From an uncultured bacterium (GTDB taxonomy: Bacteria > Patescibacteriota > Minisyncoccia > Phycocordibacterales > GWA1-40-21), in the NCBI GenBank assembly GCA_903868205.1, contig CAIPUJ010000101.1, positions 1-8,659 on the forward strand: a DNA stretch of 8,659 nt. Reading direction: 5' to 3'. The position numbers were made by a program, and so were the translations under genes. The notes under the pieces were generated by a model. That model ran no database searches. It saw nothing but the letters and a program-made list of their open reading frames with translations, and was not told where the DNA came from. Shown piece after piece: positions 5,366 to 8,659 of this stretch. Numbering within the stretch: the stretch's first letter is position 1; each line of letters begins with the position of its first letter.

Positions 5366-5971
5366 ATGAAATTTATACTAGGAATAAAACAGAATATGAC
5401 CCAGATCTTTGATGAGAAGGGAAATGTACAGCCCGCGACAATATTGTCGGCTGGACCTCTTTTTGTAACTCAAATAAAAGACAAGAATAAGGATGGGTAT
5501 TCTGCCGTGCAAGTCGGTTTTGGTACTAAAAAAGAAAAGAACATAAATAAGCCAGAAGCTGGACACTTAAATGGTGTTAATGCTAGATTCTTAAAAGAAT
5601 TTAGACTAGAAGATACTTCTGCTTTTAAAGTCGGCGACAAATTAGATTTATCTGTTTTGTCTGTTGGCGATTGCGTAGAAGTTTCTGGAATCACAAAAGG
5701 TAAAGGATATCAGAGTGTTATCAAAAGACATGGTTTCAAAGGTCAACCAAGAAGTCATGGTCAGAAGCACTGCGAAAATGCTCCAGGTTCTATCGGAGGA
5801 GGTCTTAGAAATAGGGTTCCAAAGAACATGAGAATGGCAGGCAGAATGGGTGCTGACAGAGTAACAATAAAGAATCTTAAAGTCCTTGGAGTCGACCAAG
5901 AGAATAATCAGATTTTGATAAGTGGTGCCATCCCTGGAAAGAGAGGTACTCTTATTGAAGTACGTGGTTAA
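5366..5971 (+). CDS. rplC: 50S ribosomal protein L3
   Basis: L3 binds 23S rRNA early in 50S assembly and reaches towards the peptidyl-transferase centre. The product has 201 residues, close to the usual 205-215. Signatures are GIKQNMTQIFDEKG (6-19), VTQIKDKNKDGYSAVQVGFG, KPEAGHL, VSGITKGKGYQSVIKRHGF and the block PGSIGG..RVPKNMRMAGRMG..RVT. The glutamine methylated by PrmB in E. coli L3 (GSIGQNQT) is absent; the loop reads GSIGGGLRN, as in many non-proteobacterial L3. The ATG gives the standard N-terminus and has no Shine-Dalgarno. It is the first gene of the compact rplC-D-W-B block. Confidence 0.97.
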   Translation: MKFILGIKQNMTQIFDEKGNVQPATILSAGPLFVTQIKDKNKDGYSAVQVGFGTKKEKNINKPEAGHLNGVNARFLKEFRLEDTSAFKVGDKLDLSVLSVGDCVEVSGITKGKGYQSVIKRHGFKGQPRSHGQKHCENAPGSIGGGLRNRVPKNMRMAGRMGADRVTIKNLKVLGVDQENNQILISGAIPGKRGTLIEVRG

Positions 5972-5988
5972 TTTTAAATACTACTATT

Positions 5989-6729
5989 ATGGAAAAGAAA
6001 ATTAAAACAGAAAAGAAAGTTTCAAAGAAAGCCGTAAAGAAAGTGGTTGTTCAAGGCGACGCTATAAATGCAAAAGTTTATAGTCAAAAAGGTTCTTCAG
6101 TATCTGATATACAATTACCAGCAAGCGTTTTCGGTCTTTCATGGAATGCAGACCTTGTACACCAAGTTGTTGTTTCAATGCTTTCAGACTCAAGAGTTAT
6201 TCACGCTCACACACAAGACAGGGGTGAAGTAAGAGGAGGAGGTAAGAAACCATGGAGACAAAAAGGTACGGGTAGAGCAAGACACGGTTCATCAAGATCA
6301 CCTATTTGGGTTGGTGGAGGTGTAGCTCATGGTCCAAACGGATTAAAGAATTATGCAAGAAAGATCAACAAGAAAATGAAAGCAAAAGCACTTTTCACTA
6401 TTCTTTCAAAGAAATTTAGAGATAATGAAATAATTTTTGTAGACAGATTCGAAATTGAAAAACCAAAAACAACAGAAGCTATTGCTATATTGAAAAATCT
6501 AAGTAAAGTAGCAACAACTATTCTTACAAAGAAGAAGAATAGCGCTATTCTTGCAACAGCAAGCAAGAATCCTGTATTTGAAAAGAGTTTTGCAAACTTA
6601 GGAAATATTACTGTAGATGAATTAAGAAATATAAACCCTGTAGATTTGATGAACATAAAATACTTGGTTATCGAAAATCCAGAAGAGTCGATCAAATTTA
6701 TTGAAAATAAAATGGCTAAAGCTAAATAA
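5989..6729 (+). CDS. rplD: 50S ribosomal protein L4 with lysine-rich N-terminal tail
   Basis: L4 binds 23S rRNA domain I and lines the nascent-peptide exit tunnel; in enterobacteria it also represses its own operon. The arginine/glycine-rich tunnel loop is complete at about residues 78-116 (RGEVRGGGKKPWRQKGTGRA and GSSRSPIWVGGGVAHGP), followed by KINKKMKAKALFTILS. The length of 246 residues exceeds the usual 200-210. The excess comprises a 26-residue basic tail (MEKKIKTEKKVSKKAVKK...) and a slightly longer C-terminal part. The tail resembles that of S10 in this window. The start is 17 nt after rplC; the stop is 1 nt before the rplW ATG. No Shine-Dalgarno is present. Confidence 0.96.
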   Translation: MEKKIKTEKKVSKKAVKKVVVQGDAINAKVYSQKGSSVSDIQLPASVFGLSWNADLVHQVVVSMLSDSRVIHAHTQDRGEVRGGGKKPWRQKGTGRARHGSSRSPIWVGGGVAHGPNGLKNYARKINKKMKAKALFTILSKKFRDNEIIFVDRFEIEKPKTTEAIAILKNLSKVATTILTKKKNSAILATASKNPVFEKSFANLGNITVDELRNINPVDLMNIKYLVIENPEESIKFIENKMAKAK

Positions 6730-6730
6730 T

Positions 6731-7018
6731 ATGAATAATACAGATTATAAGGCTATTATAAAAAAGCCAAGAGTTACAGAAAAGTCAGGAATAAAATCAG
6801 AATCAGAAAATGTTTATACTTTTGAAGTAGCTTCTAAGGCAACAAAAATCAGTGTTGCAAAAGCTGTTAGAGAAATTTACAAAGTAAATCCAGTCAAAGT
6901 AAACATTGTAAATCTTCCATCAAAGAAAACATTTTCAAGAGGAAAGATGGGAACAAAATCAGGAGTCAAAAAAGCGGTCGTCTTTTTGAAAAAAGGGGAG
7001 AAAATAGCATTTATATAA
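6731..7018 (+). CDS. rplW: 50S ribosomal protein L23
   Basis: L23 sits at the polypeptide exit of the tunnel and docks trigger factor, SRP and the Sec translocon. The 95-residue protein carries KKPRVTEKS (11-19), FEVASKATKISVAKAVREIY (31-50), VNPVKVNIVNLP (52-63) and the basic loop SRGKMGTKSGVKKAVVFL. I start it at 6731, 1 nt after the rplD stop, because this gives a normal length. An in-frame ATG at 6701, inside rplD, would add ten residues (MKIKWLKLNN) with no family counterpart. Close packing suggests translational coupling with rplD. No Shine-Dalgarno is visible. Confidence 0.95.
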   Translation: MNNTDYKAIIKKPRVTEKSGIKSESENVYTFEVASKATKISVAKAVREIYKVNPVKVNIVNLPSKKTFSRGKMGTKSGVKKAVVFLKKGEKIAFI

Positions 7019-7028
7019 TTATACTCAC

Positions 7029-7871
7029 ATGAAATCATATAAACCAACATCACCATCAAGAAGAAATATGACCACTGTATCTTACAGAGGCGTATTGACC
7101 ACAAGTACTCCAGAAAAATCTCTTACAAAAGGATATAAGAGACATGTAGGAAGAAATAATAGAGGAAGAATCACAGTTAGACATAAAGGAGGAGGTAATA
7201 AAAAGCTCTTCAGAGAAGTAGACTTTATGTATAACAAAAAAGATATTCCTGCGAAGATTCTTTCTGTTGAATACGATCCTTACAGAACAGGTTTCATCGG
7301 TCTTGTCTCATATGCTGATGGTGAAAAGAGATATATTCTTTTGCCAAAAGATTTAGGAGTAGGAGATCAGATGATAGTGTCTGAAAATGGTGAAATAAAA
7401 ACAGGTAACAGAGTTCCGTTAAGCAAAATTCCAGTAGGTACTTTCGTTTACAATGTTGAAATAAAGAAAAATGGTGGAGCAAAGCTTTGTAGATCAGCAG
7501 GTAACTGCGGTCAAATCATTGCAAATGACGCAGGTTATGCGCACATCAAACTTCCTTCAACAGAAGTAAGAAAGATTCCAGAAGGAGCTTGGGCTTGTAT
7601 TGGTAGAGCTTCAAACGATGAACAATGGCTTGTAAATGTCGGTAAAGCAGGTAAATCTAGACATATGGGTATTAGACCTACAGTCAGAGGATCTGTTATG
7701 AACCCTTGCGACCACCCATACGGAGGAGGTGAAGGTAGACAAGGTAGAGGTCTAAAGAGAGCAAAAACTCTTTGGGGTAAACCAGTCGGAAAAGGCCAAA
7801 AATCAAGAACACCTAAGAAATACTCAAATTATCTTATTGTTTCTAGAAGAAAGGTTGGAAAGAGAAAGTAA
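7029..7871 (+). CDS. rplB: 50S ribosomal protein L2
   Basis: L2 is one of the most conserved ribosomal proteins and is needed for subunit joining and for tRNA placement near the peptidyl-transferase centre. At 280 residues it has normal length. Motifs include YKPTSPSRRNM (4-14), GRNNRGRITVRHKGGGNKK, VEYDPYRTGFIGLV, YILLPKDL, the RSAG segment and GKAGKSRHMGIRPTVRG. The C-terminal DHPYGGGEGRQGRG keeps Asp228 and His229 but has Tyr231 where most bacteria have His. It starts 10 nt after rplW without a Shine-Dalgarno and ends 7 nt before a terminator. rpsS, which normally follows, is not here. Confidence 0.97.
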   Translation: MKSYKPTSPSRRNMTTVSYRGVLTTSTPEKSLTKGYKRHVGRNNRGRITVRHKGGGNKKLFREVDFMYNKKDIPAKILSVEYDPYRTGFIGLVSYADGEKRYILLPKDLGVGDQMIVSENGEIKTGNRVPLSKIPVGTFVYNVEIKKNGGAKLCRSAGNCGQIIANDAGYAHIKLPSTEVRKIPEGAWACIGRASNDEQWLVNVGKAGKSRHMGIRPTVRGSVMNPCDHPYGGGEGRQGRGLKRAKTLWGKPVGKGQKSRTPKKYSNYLIVSRRKVGKRK

Positions 7872-7878
7872 TTTAAAT

Positions 7879-7910
7879 AAAAAACATTCATCGAAAGATG
7901 GGTGTTTTTT
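7879..7910 (+). terminator. Intrinsic terminator after rplB
   Basis: AAAAAACATTCATC (7879-7892) pairs with GATGGGTGTTTTTT (7897-7910) over 14 positions with two G-U pairs, around a GAAA tetraloop; the right arm ends in T6. It begins 7 nt after the rplB stop. It implies that the ribosomal transcript ends here and does not continue into rpsS-type genes. Confidence 0.9.
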
Positions 7911-7911
7911 G

Positions 7912-7939
7912 TTGACTTCAGCTGGGGGGGGATTATAAT
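7912..7939 (+). promoter_or_regulatory. Promoter of the secreted repeat protein, with poly-G spacer
   Basis: TTGACT (7912-7917) and a perfect TATAAT (7934-7939) are spaced by 16 bp. The spacer contains eight consecutive G at 7924-7931. Transcription would begin near 7946, giving a leader of about 30 nt. The -35 box begins one base after the terminator T-tract. One added G would give the 17-bp optimum; losing one or two would weaken the promoter. Confidence 0.82.
7924..7931 (+). repeat. Homopolymer G8 in promoter spacer
   Basis: Eight G in a row lie between the -35 and -10 boxes of the secreted-protein promoter. It is the longest G or C run noticed in this AT-rich window. Homopolymers of this kind are prone to replication slippage and also to sequencing error, so the exact length should be treated as uncertain. 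Confidence 0.85.
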
Positions 7940-7975
7940 AAAGCTATTATAAATTTTATTAAAATCTTTTTAAAA

Positions 7976-8659
7976 ATGATAAAGAAAAATAAGTTGGTAG
8001 TAGGCTTACTTGGATTAATAATGTTTTTCTCTTTGATACTCGGTGTATCTGCTCATGCACAGCCTGTGTCCCTCTCAGATACTGTTAATTTATTAATTAG
8101 TCTCGGTCTCATTCCTTCAGAAAAGGTAGCAGCAGCAAAAGCTGCTATTGCTGTTCCTACAAAAGCTTCTTCTCCTGTTGTGAATAGTTCTAATTTGGTA
8201 AGTGCTCCACAGGCGGCGAGTCAGTCCTGTGCAACAACGATTGCCAGCGGCTTTAATGTTGATTGGCCATCATACGCTACACAAACCTCATCAGGTGATA
8301 AGGCTTGTGCTGCTAGAGGAGCTACTTGCTCGGCTGCATATGAAATAGATGGAGACAAATCTACTTGCTCAGCAACAACCTATGGTGGAACAGCACTGTG
8401 TGTCGCTGTTGCCAACTCAGTTTCTGGTGTTGATTGGCCATCATACGCTACACAAACCTCATCAGGTGATAAGGCTTGTGCTGCTAGAGGAGCTACTTGC
8501 TCGGCTGCATATGAAATAGATGGAGACAAATCTACTTGCCCAGCAACAACCTATGGTGGAACAGCACTGTGTGTCGCTGTTGCCAACTCAGTTTCTGGTG
8601 TTGATTGGCCATCATACGCTACACAAACCTCATCAGGTGATAAGGCTTGTGCTGCTAGA
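7976..8659 (+). CDS. Secreted cysteine-rich tandem-repeat protein, N-terminal 228 residues (3' end outside window)
   Basis: The frame is open from ATG 7976 to the window edge. The start has a Sec-type signal peptide: KKNK (3-6), a hydrophobic core of about 18 residues (7-24), and AHA-Q, a good signal-peptidase I site after Ala28. No lipobox Cys follows. Residues 31-60 form a short predicted helix pair (SLSDTVNLLISLGLIPSEK) of a kind I associate with secreted proteins of Parcubacteria (from memory). A Ser/Ala/Pro linker (61-82) leads to a degenerate half-repeat at about 84-94, then 57-residue units at 95-151, 152-208 and 209 onward. Each full unit has four Cys spaced C-x6-C-x12-C-x10-C and begins VDWPSYATQTSSGDKAC. 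Exported, disulfide-stapled repeats suggest a surface or matrix protein. No known domain is recognised and no function is proposed. It has its own promoter and is separate from the ribosomal operon. Confidence 0.88.
   Translation, partial: MIKKNKLVVGLLGLIMFFSLILGVSAHAQPVSLSDTVNLLISLGLIPSEKVAAAKAAIAVPTKASSPVVNSSNLVSAPQAASQSCATTIASGFNVDWPSYATQTSSGDKACAARGATCSAAYEIDGDKSTCSATTYGGTALCVAVANSVSGVDWPSYATQTSSGDKACAARGATCSAAYEIDGDKSTCPATTYGGTALCVAVANSVSGVDWPSYATQTSSGDKACAAR
8258..8659 (+). repeat. 171-bp coding tandem repeat (two full copies plus 60 bp of a third)
   Basis: Copies lie at 8258-8428, 8429-8599 and 8600-8659 (cut by the window edge). The two full copies differ at one base, T8369 versus C8540, changing Ser to Pro after the third Cys. 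The third copy is identical over its 60 visible bases. Identity extends to synonymous positions, so the copies are recent duplicates or are kept alike by gene conversion. The period of 57 codons keeps the frame under copy-number change. The true number of copies cannot be seen here. Confidence 0.95.

Noticed and set aside
6701..6730. Longer rplW start inside rplD
   Set aside because: The ten added residues have no counterpart in L23, and an ATG 1 nt after the rplD stop gives the normal length.
1..8659. Alternative genetic code with TGA as glycine or tryptophan
   Set aside because: No in-frame TGA occurs in any of the genes, Trp and Gly use standard codons throughout, and all stops are TAA apart from one TAG.

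Overview
This window is an AT-rich bacterial chromosome segment. It carries the end of the str operon and the first part of the S10 operon, all on the + strand: rpsL (3' end only), rpsG, fusA, tuf, rpsJ, rplC, rplD, rplW, rplB. These are followed by the 5' part of a secreted, cysteine-rich tandem-repeat protein that runs off the right edge. Several traits suggest a Candidate Phyla Radiation (Patescibacteria) genome, probably Parcubacteria-like. Arginine is mostly AGA. No Shine-Dalgarno sequence precedes any of the nine visible starts. S10 and L4 carry lysine-rich N-terminal tails. EF-Tu has a divergent switch I. The secreted protein is small and signal-peptide-led. The lineage call is inference from these traits; no database was consulted. 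No in-frame TGA is needed, so the standard bacterial code fits.

Layout. rpsL and rpsG are tightly spaced (10 nt). A 129-bp imperfect palindrome starts exactly at the rpsG stop codon, followed by a second hairpin and a 7-bp tandem array that abuts the fusA start. Two intrinsic terminators lie back to back after fusA. The second belongs to the same hairpin family as the one upstream of fusA, in opposite orientation. A good promoter (TTGACT-17-TATTAT) then drives tuf through a leader of about 200 nt that can fold in several mutually exclusive ways. Between tuf and rpsJ is another 7-bp repeat region folded around a hairpin. A 291-nt gap with a perfect 14-bp hairpin separates rpsJ from rplC. The block rplC-rplD-rplW-rplB is compact (gaps of 17, 1 and 10 nt) and ends at a GAAA-loop terminator.

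The translation genes form a functional set: elongation factors EF-G and EF-Tu, small-subunit proteins S12, S7 and S10, and large-subunit proteins L3, L4, L23 and L2. In most bacteria rpsS, rplV and rpsC would follow rplB. Here the run is terminated and replaced by an unrelated secreted-protein gene.

The most interesting region is the last 750 bases. The promoter of the secreted repeat protein has a perfect TATAAT box, but a run of eight G lies in the spacer between -35 and -10. That is the architecture used for slippage-based phase variation of surface proteins in some pathogens. The protein it drives is built of nearly identical 57-residue, four-cysteine repeats (170 of 171 bases identical between the two full copies). 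Together these look like a candidate variable surface-protein locus in a probable episymbiont.
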